Position numbers and translations under genes: made by a program
NCBI GenBank assembly: GCA_036489765.1
Contig: DASXFE010000132.1
Location: 1-64,000, forward strand
DNA from: DATARH01 sp036489765
Lineage (GTDB): Bacteria > Pseudomonadota > Alphaproteobacteria > ATCC43930 > CGMCC-115725
Direction: 5' to 3'
Length of the DNA stretch: 64,000 nucleotides
Notes under the pieces: generated by a model
Databases searched by the model: none
What the model was told of the DNA's origin: nothing
What the model saw: only the letters and a program-made list of their open reading frames with translations
Shown here: in pieces, positions 1-8,789 of the stretch
How positions within the stretch are numbered: position 1 is the first letter of the stretch
How the letters are laid out: each line of letters begins with the position of its first letter

Positions 1-310
1 GCATCCCCAGGTCCAAGGCCTAAACCCCAAACCCAAACATGCAAACTTACCTCAAACGCTCGCATGATACGCAGACCACGCAGCGCTCTCACGCCGCCGC
101 CCGCGCATCCCTTCCCATTACTTCCACAATGCCAATCAGCAGAACCCCGATGCCGACGATGGATCAACCGCCCATCGGGGCGGACCGACCATGTTCTCGT
201 CAGCGCGGAACCTCACCCACGACAGCGGGCGAGGGAGCAACATAGTGACAGCCTTGTGACCTGTCCAGAGCGGGATGAACAATTTTTGAGCGATTGGGTC
301 AGCCCTGCTG
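1..310. other. Left edge, no supported gene
   Basis: This stretch lies downstream of the DUF1489 gene. Short open frames exist on both strands, but none has a convincing ribosome binding site, a recognisable motif or a protein-like composition. No terminator hairpin with a T-run was seen. Confidence 0.5.
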
Positions 311-757
311 TCAGATCAGGCCTAACTCGCGGAGTTCCTTGAGCATCGCCTCGGGCGGCGCCTCGACCCCAAGCTCGCCGGCGCCCCCGGCATCGAGCGG
401 AGCGTCGGGCGGGCGCAGATACCGCCAGCCTTGAAACGGCCGAAACGGGCGGAGCAGGGTCGCGACGACCTCGGGCTCGGTCTCTATGAGGCAATAGGCG
501 CGGCCGTTGTCATCGCGCTCGGCGTGGAAGGCGAGGACGCGTTGGCGGGCCCGGATCTGGCCGCGGATCACCCAATAGAGCGACCCGCCATCGAGCACCT
601 CGGCCTCGCGTCGCGGCCGGTTGCGGGTATAGACCGCGCACCATCCGCGCTCGGCCGTCCGCTGCGCACGGTTGCGGCGAAGGTGGTCGAGGTCCGCCGC
701 ACCAACCGCCATCTTGAGGAGATGCAGCGGCCCGGTCGCGCCTTCGTCGGCCGCCAT
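311..757 (-). CDS. DUF1489 family protein
   Basis: A 148-residue protein matching the DUF1489 family, which is common in alphaproteobacteria and has no known function. Visible family features are the early PLHLLKMAVG segment, the central LDGGSLYWVIRGQIRARQR block and the FQGWRYL motif near residue 110. The start ATG shares one base with the mccA stop codon (TGATG), so it is almost certainly translated from the mcc transcript. Nothing in it suggests a membrane segment or a catalytic site. The family call is firm; the function is unknown. Confidence 0.85.
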   Translation of the reverse strand: MAADEGATGPLHLLKMAVGAADLDHLRRNRAQRTAERGWCAVYTRNRPRREAEVLDGGSLYWVIRGQIRARQRVLAFHAERDDNGRAYCLIETEPEVVATLLRPFRPFQGWRYLRPPDAPLDAGGAGELGVEAPPEAMLKELRELGLI

Positions 758-2730
758 CAGCCCTTTCCCTCGGGCGCGCCAAGCTGGATCAATTCGACCC
801 CTTCCTCGACCAGGTCGCCGACCGCGTAGGGGACCGCGGCGACCGTGCCGTCATGAGGGGCGGCGATCGTGTGCTCCATCTTCATCGCCTCGATGACTAG
901 CAGCGCCTGCCCGCGCCGCACCGCCTCGCCGGCGGCGACAAACAGCTGTACGACCCGGCCCGGCATCGGCGCGGTCAGCCGGCCCCCCGCCAGATGCGCC
1001 GATTCCGGCGGAGCGAGCGGGTCGACGATGTCGAGGCGCCAGAGGTCGCCGCCCGACGCGACCGCGATCTCGCCGGTCTGTTCGAAGAGAGTGACGATGC
1101 TGCGCGCCCCGTCGAGCGTCACCGCGATGCGATCTGGAGCGACGGCCTCGCCGACGAGCGGAAGCATCTCTCCGCCATGTGACATGACCAAGCCGTTGCC
1201 GCCGCTTGTGACGGTGGCTTCGAGGGTTTCGTCGCCGCTCTGGAAGCGAAAATCGCACGATGCCGGGGCAAGGTTCGGTCGCCAGCCGTCACTCCGCGAC
1301 CAGGGATCTCCGGAAGTCCCGGCTTGCCGCAGCCGGTGCCAGACCGCGGCCGCCAGCACCGCTCGCGGCACCGGGAGGGAGGCCGGGATCAAGACGTCAC
1401 GGCGGCGCTCGATAAACCCGGTGTCGATCGTGCCGGCGGCGAATTCGGGGTCGCCGAGAATCCGCGCGAGAAAGCCGAGATTGCTGGTGACGCCATAGAC
1501 GGCGCTCCCCCCGAGCGCCTGCGCGAGCCGCCGTCGTGCCGCATCGCGGTCGGAGCCCCAGGCGACGACCTTGGCGATCATCGGGTCATAGAACGGCGTC
1601 ACCGTATTGCCCGCGCGCACCCCGGTATCGACGCGCGCGGCCTCGGGCCCCGGCAGGCGCAGCCCGCGCAGCGTGCCGGTTGCGGGGAGGAACCCGCGCG
1701 CAGGGTTTTCGGCGTAGAGGCGAACCTCGATCGCGTGTCCGTCGAGCGTGATCTGATCCTGCCGCAGCGGCAGCGTCTCACCGGCGGCGACACGCAGCTG
1801 CCACTCGACGAGATCGAGGCCGGTGACCATTTCCGTCACCGGATGCTCGACCTGGAGCCGTGTGTTCATCTCCATGAAATAGAAGCCGGATTTGTCGGCG
1901 ATGAACTCGACCGTGCCGGCGCCGACATAACCTACCGCGGCCGCTGCGGCGATGGCCGCCTCGCCCATCGCAGCGCGCCGCTCCGGTGACAGACCCGGCG
2001 CGGGCGCCTCCTCGACGACTTTCTGGTGGCGGCGCTGGATCGAGCAATCGCGCTCGTAAAGGTGGATCGTGTTGCCGAGCATGTCGGCGAACACCTGCAC
2101 CTCGATATGGCGCGGCTCGGTCAACAGGCGCTCGACGAGCATGTGATCGTCGCCGAACGCCCCCTTGGCCTCGCGCTTCGCCGCTTCGAGCGCGCGCGGA
2201 AATTCCGCAGCAGAATGCACCTCGCGCATCCCGCGACCGCCGCCTCCGGCCGAGGCCTTGAGCATGACCGGGAAGCCGATCTTCTCCGCCTCTTGGAGCA
2301 GCCGCTCCGGGCTTGGGTCATCGCCGTGATATCCCGGCACGACCGGCACGCCGGCCGCCGCCATCATCGCCTTCGCCGCCGATTTCGACCCCATCGCCCG
2401 GATCGCCGCAGCCGGCGGACCGATAAAGACTAGTCCAGCCGCCGCGCAAGCCTCGGCGAAATCCGCATTCTCCGACAGGAACCCGTAACCCGGATGCACC
2501 GCCTCGGCCCCGGTCTCACGCGCCGCTGCGATGATCGCATCGCCCTTCAGATAGCTCTCGCGCGCCGGCGCCGGCCCGATCCGCCGCGCCTCGTCGGCCA
2601 TTGCGACGTGCAACGCCCCGGCATCGGCCTCGGAATAGACCGCCACCGTAGCCACGCCCATGCGCCGCGCCGTGCGGATCACCCGGCAGGCGATCTCGCC
2701 ACGATTGGCGATGAGGATCTTTGTGAACAC
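757..2730 (-). CDS. mccA: Methylcrotonyl-CoA carboxylase, biotin-carrying alpha subunit
   Basis: A 657-residue ATP-grasp biotin carboxylase with a C-terminal biotinyl domain. It carboxylates biotin and passes the carboxyl group to the MccB subunit, which acts in leucine breakdown. The protein opens with the biotin-carboxylase N-terminal signature ILIANRGEIACRVIRTARR. It carries the glycine-rich ATP loop GGGGRGM near residue 165 and the biotinylation motif EAMKME, with the target lysine at about residue 617. Length fits MCC alpha (about 650-670). Related propionyl-CoA carboxylases look similar; the MCC assignment depends on the adjacent MCC-type beta subunit. It sits 39 bp after the lipoprotein gene in the same operon. 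Confidence 0.9.
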   Translation of the reverse strand: MFTKILIANRGEIACRVIRTARRMGVATVAVYSEADAGALHVAMADEARRIGPAPARESYLKGDAIIAAARETGAEAVHPGYGFLSENADFAEACAAAGLVFIGPPAAAIRAMGSKSAAKAMMAAAGVPVVPGYHGDDPSPERLLQEAEKIGFPVMLKASAGGGGRGMREVHSAAEFPRALEAAKREAKGAFGDDHMLVERLLTEPRHIEVQVFADMLGNTIHLYERDCSIQRRHQKVVEEAPAPGLSPERRAAMGEAAIAAAAAVGYVGAGTVEFIADKSGFYFMEMNTRLQVEHPVTEMVTGLDLVEWQLRVAAGETLPLRQDQITLDGHAIEVRLYAENPARGFLPATGTLRGLRLPGPEAARVDTGVRAGNTVTPFYDPMIAKVVAWGSDRDAARRRLAQALGGSAVYGVTSNLGFLARILGDPEFAAGTIDTGFIERRRDVLIPASLPVPRAVLAAAVWHRLRQAGTSGDPWSRSDGWRPNLAPASCDFRFQSGDETLEATVTSGGNGLVMSHGGEMLPLVGEAVAPDRIAVTLDGARSIVTLFEQTGEIAVASGGDLWRLDIVDPLAPPESAHLAGGRLTAPMPGRVVQLFVAAGEAVRRGQALLVIEAMKMEHTIAAPHDGTVAAVPYAVGDLVEEGVELIQLGAPEGKG

Positions 2731-2769
2731 CCGGGTTATCCCAAGCCGTGAGCCGAACCGCCGCGGCGA

Positions 2770-3114
2770 TCACGGGGCGAGCAGAAAATCCGGCATCGCG
2801 ATCCAGTCCTTGGTGCGCATGCACGCGGCCACTCTTCCGGAGGCGCTTGACACGAACCAACCGGAAAGCTGATCCCGGTAATCGCCTCCATGAACGACCT
2901 CTTTCAGATGTGCCGGATCGTTTTCACCGACGCATTCGGTCAGTGCCAGCTGAAACGGATCGGCGAATAGGCAGCGGTAGCCTAGACCGGCTCCAGGAGC
3001 ACATCCCTGTACCCAATGGCGCGGGACATCATACACGCATGAGCCCAACGCCAGCGAGACGCACACGACAACGGGCCATTGGAGCGTGGGGCTTCGAGCC
3101 TTCGCATGGTCCAT
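2770..3114 (-). CDS. Small putative lipoprotein inside the mcc operon
   Basis: A 114-residue protein of unknown family. Its N-terminus has a hydrophobic stretch (QWPVVVCVSLALGSC) that ends in an acceptable lipobox, LGSC, so the mature protein would begin at about Cys26 and be membrane-anchored. Four further cysteines could form disulfides, which fits an exported protein. It lies between mccB (5 bp upstream) and mccA (39 bp downstream), on the same strand, so it should be co-transcribed. No catalytic motif is visible. A cell-envelope protein inside a leucine-degradation operon is unexpected. Confidence 0.65.
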   Translation of the reverse strand: MDHAKARSPTLQWPVVVCVSLALGSCVYDVPRHWVQGCAPGAGLGYRCLFADPFQLALTECVGENDPAHLKEVVHGGDYRDQLSGWFVSSASGRVAACMRTKDWIAMPDFLLAP

Positions 3115-3119
3115 GTCGA

Positions 3120-4727
3120 TTACATCCGGAAGACGCCGAACCGCGTCTTCTCGATCGGCGCGTTGAGCGCCGCGGAGATCGACAGCCCCAGCACGAGCCG
3201 CGTGTCGGCGGGGTCGATGATGCCGTCATCCCAGAGGCGGGCGCTCGCGTAGTAGGGATGACCCTGGGTTTCGTATTGTGCGCGGATCGGCGCCTTGAAT
3301 TGCTCCTCGGCTTCGGCCGGCCAATCCTCGCCGCGGGCCGCGAGCCCGTCGCGCCGCACCGTGGCCAGCACCGACGCCGCCTGCTCGCCGCCCATCACCG
3401 AGATGCGCGCGTTGGGCCACATCCAGAGGAACCGCGGCCCGTAGGCGCGGCCGCACATCCCGTAATTCCCGGCGCCGAAGCTGCCGCCGATGATCACCGT
3501 GAATTTCGGCACCGCCGCGGTCGCGACGGCTGTCACCATCTTGGCCCCGTCCTTGGCGATGCCGCCGCTCTCGTATTTGCGGCCGACCATGAAACCCGTG
3601 ATGTTCTGCAAAAAGATCAGCGGGATGCCGCGCTGGGCGCACAGCTCGATGAAATGCGTGCCCTTGAGCGCGCTTTCGGAAAAGAGGATGCCGTTGTTGG
3701 CGAGGATCCCGACCGGATAGCCCCAGATCCGCGCAAAGCCGCAAACGAGGGTTTGGCCGTAGAGCGCCTTGAACTCGTCGAACTCGCTGCCGTCGACCAG
3801 CCGGGCGATGATCTCGTGCACGTCGTAGGGCCGCCGCGTATCGGCCGGGATCACCCCGTACAACTCCTCCCCGGCATAGAGCGGCTCGCGCGGCGGCGCA
3901 AGATCGAGCCCTATCCGCTTGACGTTGTTGAGATTGTTCACGATCCGGCGAGCGATGCCGAGGGCGTGGCGGTCGTCGAGCGCGTAGTGATCGGTGACGC
4001 CGGAGACGCGGCTGTGAACATCGGCGCCCCCGAGATCCTCAGCCGAGACCACCTCGCCGGTAGCCGCCTTCACCAAAGGCGGGCCGCCGAGAAAGATCGT
4101 CCCCTGGCCCTTGACGATAATGCTTTCATCCGACATCGCCGGCACATAGGCGCCGCCGGCGGTGCAGCTTCCCATCACGATCGCGATCTGCGGCACCCCG
4201 GCGGCCGACATCTGTGCCTGGTTGTAGAAGATGCGGCCGAAATGGTCGCGGTCGGGAAATACCTCGTCCTGTGCCGGGAGAAACGCGCCGCCCGAATCGA
4301 CGAGGTAGAGGCAGGGCAGCCCATTTTCCCTCGCGATCTCCTGCGCACGCAGGTGCTTTTTGACAGTCAGCGGGAAATAGGTGCCGCCCTTGACCGTCGC
4401 GTCGTTGGCGACGACGACGCACTCGCGCCCGGAAATCCGCCCGATGCCGGTGACGATCCCGGCCGCCGGCACCCCGCCGTCGTACATCTCGTACGCGGCG
4501 AATTGCGACAGCTCGAGAAACGGCGACCCCGGATCGAGCAGCAGCCGCACCCGCTCCCGTGCCAGCAACTTCCCGCGCCGCTGATGCCGATCGCGCGACG
4601 CCGCATCGCCGCCGAGCGCGATCGCCGCCGCCTTCTCGCGCAAATCCGCGACCACCGCACGCATCGCCGCGTCATTCGCGCGAAACGCGTCGGAGCGCCG
4701 ATCGAGGGAGGTAGCGAGGGTGGTCAT
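3120..4727 (-). CDS. mccB: Methylcrotonyl-CoA carboxylase, carboxyltransferase beta subunit
   Basis: A 535-residue acyl-CoA carboxyltransferase that accepts CO2 from biotin on MccA and carboxylates 3-methylcrotonyl-CoA in leucine catabolism. The motif VVANDATVKGGTYFPLTVKK and the following LYLVDSGGAFLP block are typical of MCC beta rather than propionyl-CoA carboxylase beta. The C-terminal half has the GGSFGAGNYGMCGRAY and GGEQAA blocks. I chose the ATG at 4727 because it gives the usual family length and N-terminus (MTTLATSLDRRS); an in-frame ATG 12 codons upstream is open but less likely. It is the first gene of the operon. Confidence 0.92.
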   Translation of the reverse strand: MTTLATSLDRRSDAFRANDAAMRAVVADLREKAAAIALGGDAASRDRHQRRGKLLARERVRLLLDPGSPFLELSQFAAYEMYDGGVPAAGIVTGIGRISGRECVVVANDATVKGGTYFPLTVKKHLRAQEIARENGLPCLYLVDSGGAFLPAQDEVFPDRDHFGRIFYNQAQMSAAGVPQIAIVMGSCTAGGAYVPAMSDESIIVKGQGTIFLGGPPLVKAATGEVVSAEDLGGADVHSRVSGVTDHYALDDRHALGIARRIVNNLNNVKRIGLDLAPPREPLYAGEELYGVIPADTRRPYDVHEIIARLVDGSEFDEFKALYGQTLVCGFARIWGYPVGILANNGILFSESALKGTHFIELCAQRGIPLIFLQNITGFMVGRKYESGGIAKDGAKMVTAVATAAVPKFTVIIGGSFGAGNYGMCGRAYGPRFLWMWPNARISVMGGEQAASVLATVRRDGLAARGEDWPAEAEEQFKAPIRAQYETQGHPYYASARLWDDGIIDPADTRLVLGLSISAALNAPIEKTRFGVFRM

Positions 4728-5005
4728 GGCCGCGCACCTTATCGGGTCGCCAACGACGGGCAAGTCAGAAGCGCGACCGTCTGGCGTTTATCGACCCGCC
4801 GCAGCCCGAGCGACCCCGAGCCCCTCTCGCCGAGATTCCCCCACGCGGGCCATTGCCGGGACCAGAGCGGCCGAGCCTCTCCCCGACGCCCACTATGTCC
4901 GCCCGCGGACGTAGGAACCGGCGAGTTAACCCTTTGTTGACCATGATTGCCCGGATCGCCGCCGCGGTCCCCGGCTTGACGAGGCCCTTGTGAGGGGATG
5001 GTTGA

Positions 5006-5221
5006 ATGCGCGGGAACACCGATCGCGGTCCGAAATGGGTGCGTGGCTGGCTCGTCTACAACGACAGGGGCTGGCGCCGAAAATTTGTCGGCGTCTTCGA
5101 CACGCGCGAAGAGGCGCTGGCGGAGGCGAAAAAAGCCGGCAAGGGATATGAGGTGCGGTTCGGCAGCTACGACGAAAACGCCAAGGACTACTCGACCGCC
5201 GGCGAGTTCGAGGCAATCTAG
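5006..5221 (+). CDS. Small conserved-looking hypothetical protein
   Basis: A 71-residue soluble protein rich in Arg, Lys and acidic residues, with repeated aromatic positions (WVRGWLVYNDRGWRRKF). A purine-rich ribosome binding site (gagggg) ends about 8 bases before the ATG. It resembles short stand-alone domains that fold as a beta hairpin plus helix, but I do not recognise the family. It lies upstream of the dehydratase gene in the same orientation, with an 84-bp gap. Confidence 0.55.
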   Translation: MRGNTDRGPKWVRGWLVYNDRGWRRKFVGVFDTREEALAEAKKAGKGYEVRFGSYDENAKDYSTAGEFEAI

Positions 5222-5305
5222 GCCAAGCCGGACCAGCGGCGGCGCGCTTTACAGCGGCCGCCCCGGTCCCCAGAATCCGCCCTTCCTTTTCCTGGAGGCA
5301 GGCGG

Positions 5306-6265
5306 ATGGACGCCACGCTCGACCAGATCGAGGCGGCCGCGGCGCTGGTGCGCAGCGTGGTCCCGCCGACACCGCAATATCGCTGGCCGCTGCTCTGCCG
5401 GCGGCTTGGCACCGAGCTCTGGGTCAAGCACGAGAACCACACGCCGATCGGCGCGTTCAAGGTGCGCGGCGGCCTCGTCTGTCTCGATGCGTTGAAGCGC
5501 GCGCAGCCGGGGTTGCGCGGCGTCCTCACGGCGACCCGCGGCAATCACGGACAGAGCGTCGCGCTGGCTGCGGCACGCCTCGGCCTCGCAGCGACGATCG
5601 TCGTGCCGCGCGGCAACAGCACCGAGAAGAACCGCGCGATGGAGGCGTTCGGCGCGACCCTCGTCGAGGCCGGCCACGACTACCAGGCCGCCTACGAGCA
5701 TTCCCTCGCGCTCGCCGAGCGCGAGGGGCTTGCGCTCGTGCCGCCGTTCGATCCGGCCCTCGTGCGCGGCGTCGCCACCTATTCGCTCGAGTTGCTGCGG
5801 GCGGTCGAGGGGCTCGATGTCGTCTACGTGCCGATCGGCCTCGGCAGCGGCATCTGCGGGATGATCGCGGCGCGCGACGCGCTCGGCCTCAAGACCGAAA
5901 TCGTCGGCGCCGTCGCGGCCAACGCGGCGGCCTATGCACTGTCTTTCTCGGCCGGCCGGACGGTCAGCACCAACAGCGCCGACACCATTGCGGACGGTCT
6001 TGCCTGCCGCGTGCCGCACCCTGAAGCCTTCGACATCATCCGCCGCGGCGCCGCGCGGATCGTGACGGTCAGCGAGGCCGAGATCCGCGCCGCGATGCGC
6101 ATCCTCTACATTGACACGCACAATGTTGCGGAGGGGGCCGGCGCGGCAGCGCTCGCGGCGGCTTTGCAGGAGCGCGGCCGGCTCGCCGGAAAGCGCGTTG
6201 CCGTGATCCAGTCCGGCGGCAATGTCGACCGTGCGGTCTTCGCGGACATTCTCGCCGAGGACTGA
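5306..6265 (+). CDS. Threonine dehydratase-like PLP enzyme
   Basis: A 319-residue fold-type II PLP enzyme related to threonine/serine dehydratases, which deaminate hydroxyamino acids to 2-oxo acids. The PLP lysine lies in HTPIGAFKVRGGL near residue 53. The asparagine-containing substrate loop is ATRGNHGQS, and the glycine-rich phosphate-binding loop is PIGLGSGICGM. It has no C-terminal ACT domain, so it is unlikely to be the isoleucine-feedback-regulated biosynthetic enzyme. A catabolic dehydratase is more likely, and the exact substrate cannot be read from sequence. A GGAGG-like site sits upstream (tcctggaggcaggcgg). Confidence 0.82.
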   Translation: MDATLDQIEAAAALVRSVVPPTPQYRWPLLCRRLGTELWVKHENHTPIGAFKVRGGLVCLDALKRAQPGLRGVLTATRGNHGQSVALAAARLGLAATIVVPRGNSTEKNRAMEAFGATLVEAGHDYQAAYEHSLALAEREGLALVPPFDPALVRGVATYSLELLRAVEGLDVVYVPIGLGSGICGMIAARDALGLKTEIVGAVAANAAAYALSFSAGRTVSTNSADTIADGLACRVPHPEAFDIIRRGAARIVTVSEAEIRAAMRILYIDTHNVAEGAGAAALAAALQERGRLAGKRVAVIQSGGNVDRAVFADILAED

Positions 6266-6330
6266 CGCGCGGCAAATCGGCGCGCAGCCCGGCCTGTCGG
6301 GAGCCCGGGCTTCGCGATAACATCGGTCGC

Positions 6331-6477
6331 ATGAGACGTCGGGTCGAAATCCACGCCTTCGAGGCGGCGCTGGTGCTGTGCGCCGTCGCCCTCGTCGCGC
6401 TCGTCTATACCGAAGGCTGGATCTGGCCGCTCAAGGCCGCCGCCGTCGTCCTGCCGATCACGTTGCTGGTCAGCTAA
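6331..6477 (+). CDS. 48-residue putative membrane protein
   Basis: A short open frame encoding 48 residues, with a basic N-terminus (MRRRVEIH) followed by two hydrophobic stretches, AALVLCAVALVALVY and AAAVVLPITLLVS. Together they would form a two-pass or hairpin membrane peptide. The composition is unlike a random shadow frame. There is no strong ribosome binding site, which lowers confidence. It ends 10 bp before the convergent histidine kinase gene. Confidence 0.4.
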   Translation: MRRRVEIHAFEAALVLCAVALVALVYTEGWIWPLKAAAVVLPITLLVS

Positions 6478-6487
6478 CCGCTCTAGA

Positions 6488-8656
6488 CTAATCCGCCACG
6501 GCGAGGCTCTCCGCCGGGAGCGGATCGTGCACCCGGCTCGGCGGAAGGGTGACGGCGACGGTCGTGCCTTGGCCCTTTTCGCTGCGGACGGTCAGCGTGC
6601 CGCCGTGCAATTCGGCGAGGCGGCGGGCCAGCGGGAGGCCGAGCCCGGTGCCCTCGTGCTGACGCGCGTGCGTCGAATCGATCTGGCCGAACGGCTCGAG
6701 CGCAGTCTGGACCTCCGCGACAGTCATGCCGATCCCGGTGTCGGCGACCTCGAATTCGACCCCGCCATCCGCGCATCCTCGCAGCGCGACCCGCACCATG
6801 CCGCCCCGCGGCGTGAACTTGGCCGCGTTCGACAGAAGATTGAGCAGAATCTGCGTCAGACGCGTCGGATCGACGGTCAGCTCCGGCACCGGGTCCTCGA
6901 TATCGACGGCGAGGCACGGCATTTCACAATTCGCGCGGGCATTGACGAGGCGAATGCAGGAATCGATCACCTGGCGCGGGTCTACATGCGCCTCCTCGCG
7001 CAATTCCAGCTTCCCGGCATCGACCCGGGCCAGGTCGAGAATCTCGTTGATGACGTTGAGCAGATGCTGACCGCTCTGCCGGATCAGCCGGGAATATTCC
7101 TGCTGCTGCGGCACGAGCACGCCGGCCAACCCGTGCAGCATCATCTCCGAGAACCCGATGACGGCATTGAGCGGCGTGCGCAGCTCATGGCTCATGTTGG
7201 CGAGGAACTGGGACTTGGCGAGGTTGGCCGCCTCGGCCGCCGATTTCGCGGCGACCAGCGTGCGCTCGTTGGCCATCTCGCGAGTGATGTCGCGGACGGT
7301 GCCGCGATAACCGAGGAAGTGGCCGTCGGCGCCGAAAATCGGCTTGCCGCTGACGGAGATAAAGGCCTCGGGGTCGTTGCCGACCTTGCGCTTGTAGACG
7401 AAATCGCGGAACGGCTCATGACGGTCGAGGACCGCGCGGTGCTCGGCCCACTTCTCGGCCTCGGTCGCAAGATCGGCGGCCAACTCCATGCGGGTGCGGC
7501 CGAGCCGCTTCGACGGGTTTTGGCCGAAGGCGCGGATATTGTCGGAGTGATAGGTGAACCGGTGCCCGGCATCGGTCTCCCACAGCCAATCCGATGAGGT
7601 GGTCGCGAAATCGCGGAACCGCGCTTCGCTGTTGCCGAGCGCCGCGGCTGCCCGTTCCAGATCCTTGGCCTGCCGCTCGAGCCGCCACGATTGCCGGGCC
7701 AGGGCCCGGAACAGCAGCGCAAAGCCGATCGCCGCCGCGAGGGCGCCGAGCAGCATCCAGGCCGATTGCCGGCGCCAATCGCTAAGGACGGTGCTCTCTT
7801 CCATCGCGACCGCCGAGACGATCGGGAAATCGCCGACCGGATGGATCGAGACGATCCGCGGGATCCCGTCGAGATAGCTCAGCGAGCGATAGGTCGCGCC
7901 ATTCTCCTCGGTGATGCGCTTGAACCATTCCGACTGCGGCGGCAGGCGGCGGTCGATGGCGTTCTCACGGAGCGGATAGCGGACCAGCATCGTCCCGTCG
8001 CGGCGGAACAGCGCCATCGACTCGCCAGGGTTGATCGCGATCGTGCGGTAGAATTCCTCGAAGTACCGAACCTCGACAACGCCGAGCACGATCCCCAGAA
8101 AGCTGCCGTCGGGCGCGTCGAGCCGGCGGGTCAATGTGAGGACCCAGGCGCCGGTCAACTTGTTGACCACCGGTTCGCCGACATAAAGCCGATGGGCGTC
8201 GTGCTCGCGGAAATAGGCATAGAAATCGCGGTCCGCGGTTTCGATGTCCGGTGTCGGCCACACCCGCGAGGACGCGTTGACCTTGCCGGTATCGTCGATC
8301 ACCGAGATGGCGTAGGCCTGAGGCAGGGCGCGGACCCTGTCGGCGAGGAAGTTATGGGTGGCCTCGGTGCCGAGGCGTTCCCGGAACTCGGCGCGGGTCG
8401 AGCTGCCGCTGCGGCGGACCAGCGCCGCGGTCTCCTGCATCACGAGGTCGACGGCCTGCAGCGAGCGTGCGCTCTGCGCCGCGAGCACGATGCCGAGATT
8501 GCCCTCCTCGCGGCGCGACCGCGCGATCGCCTCGTCGTGGCCGTTCCAGATGGCAACAGCGGCGGCCAGCATGATGCCGGCGACCACGACGGTTCCGACC
8601 AGCGACAGGCGCAGACCGGAACCGAAACGGCGCTCGACATCGGCGAGAAGCTTCAT
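6488..8656 (-). CDS. Membrane sensor histidine kinase with Cache-like and PAS domains
   Basis: A 722-residue sensor kinase. A first membrane helix at about residues 18-38 and a second near residue 290 (AWMLLGALAAAIGFALLF) enclose a roughly 240-residue periplasmic region that looks like a double Cache domain. A PAS domain follows (about 340-450), then HisKA with the phospho-acceptor in NMSHELRTPL near residue 488. The HATPase domain has the N box NLLSNAAKF, the G1 box DTGIGM and the G2 box GTGLGL. There is no receiver domain. It lies 133 bp downstream of phoB on the same strand and may be read from the phosphate operon. PhoR is encoded separately, so this kinase probably senses another small ligand. 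Confidence 0.88.
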   Translation of the reverse strand: MKLLADVERRFGSGLRLSLVGTVVVAGIMLAAAVAIWNGHDEAIARSRREEGNLGIVLAAQSARSLQAVDLVMQETAALVRRSGSSTRAEFRERLGTEATHNFLADRVRALPQAYAISVIDDTGKVNASSRVWPTPDIETADRDFYAYFREHDAHRLYVGEPVVNKLTGAWVLTLTRRLDAPDGSFLGIVLGVVEVRYFEEFYRTIAINPGESMALFRRDGTMLVRYPLRENAIDRRLPPQSEWFKRITEENGATYRSLSYLDGIPRIVSIHPVGDFPIVSAVAMEESTVLSDWRRQSAWMLLGALAAAIGFALLFRALARQSWRLERQAKDLERAAAALGNSEARFRDFATTSSDWLWETDAGHRFTYHSDNIRAFGQNPSKRLGRTRMELAADLATEAEKWAEHRAVLDRHEPFRDFVYKRKVGNDPEAFISVSGKPIFGADGHFLGYRGTVRDITREMANERTLVAAKSAAEAANLAKSQFLANMSHELRTPLNAVIGFSEMMLHGLAGVLVPQQQEYSRLIRQSGQHLLNVINEILDLARVDAGKLELREEAHVDPRQVIDSCIRLVNARANCEMPCLAVDIEDPVPELTVDPTRLTQILLNLLSNAAKFTPRGGMVRVALRGCADGGVEFEVADTGIGMTVAEVQTALEPFGQIDSTHARQHEGTGLGLPLARRLAELHGGTLTVRSEKGQGTTVAVTLPPSRVHDPLPAESLAVAD

Positions 8657-8789
8657 CAGCGCGCTTTGCCCGCGTTGCCCTGAGCGCGTTACAACGCGGT
8701 CATTCCTCGCGCCAAGGTAGCGGATACAGGCTTAAGCAGGAGTGAACGCTGACGGCGGGCCGAGCGCCCAAGGGCGGATTCTGCCGTTC

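Noticed and set aside
39..342. Short plus-strand frames at the left edge
   Set aside because: No ribosome binding site, no protein-like composition and no continuity with a neighbouring gene.
2748..4940. A 730-codon open frame on the plus strand
   Set aside because: It lies antisense to mccB and the lipoprotein gene and has no ribosome binding site or domain. It is an effect of high GC content.
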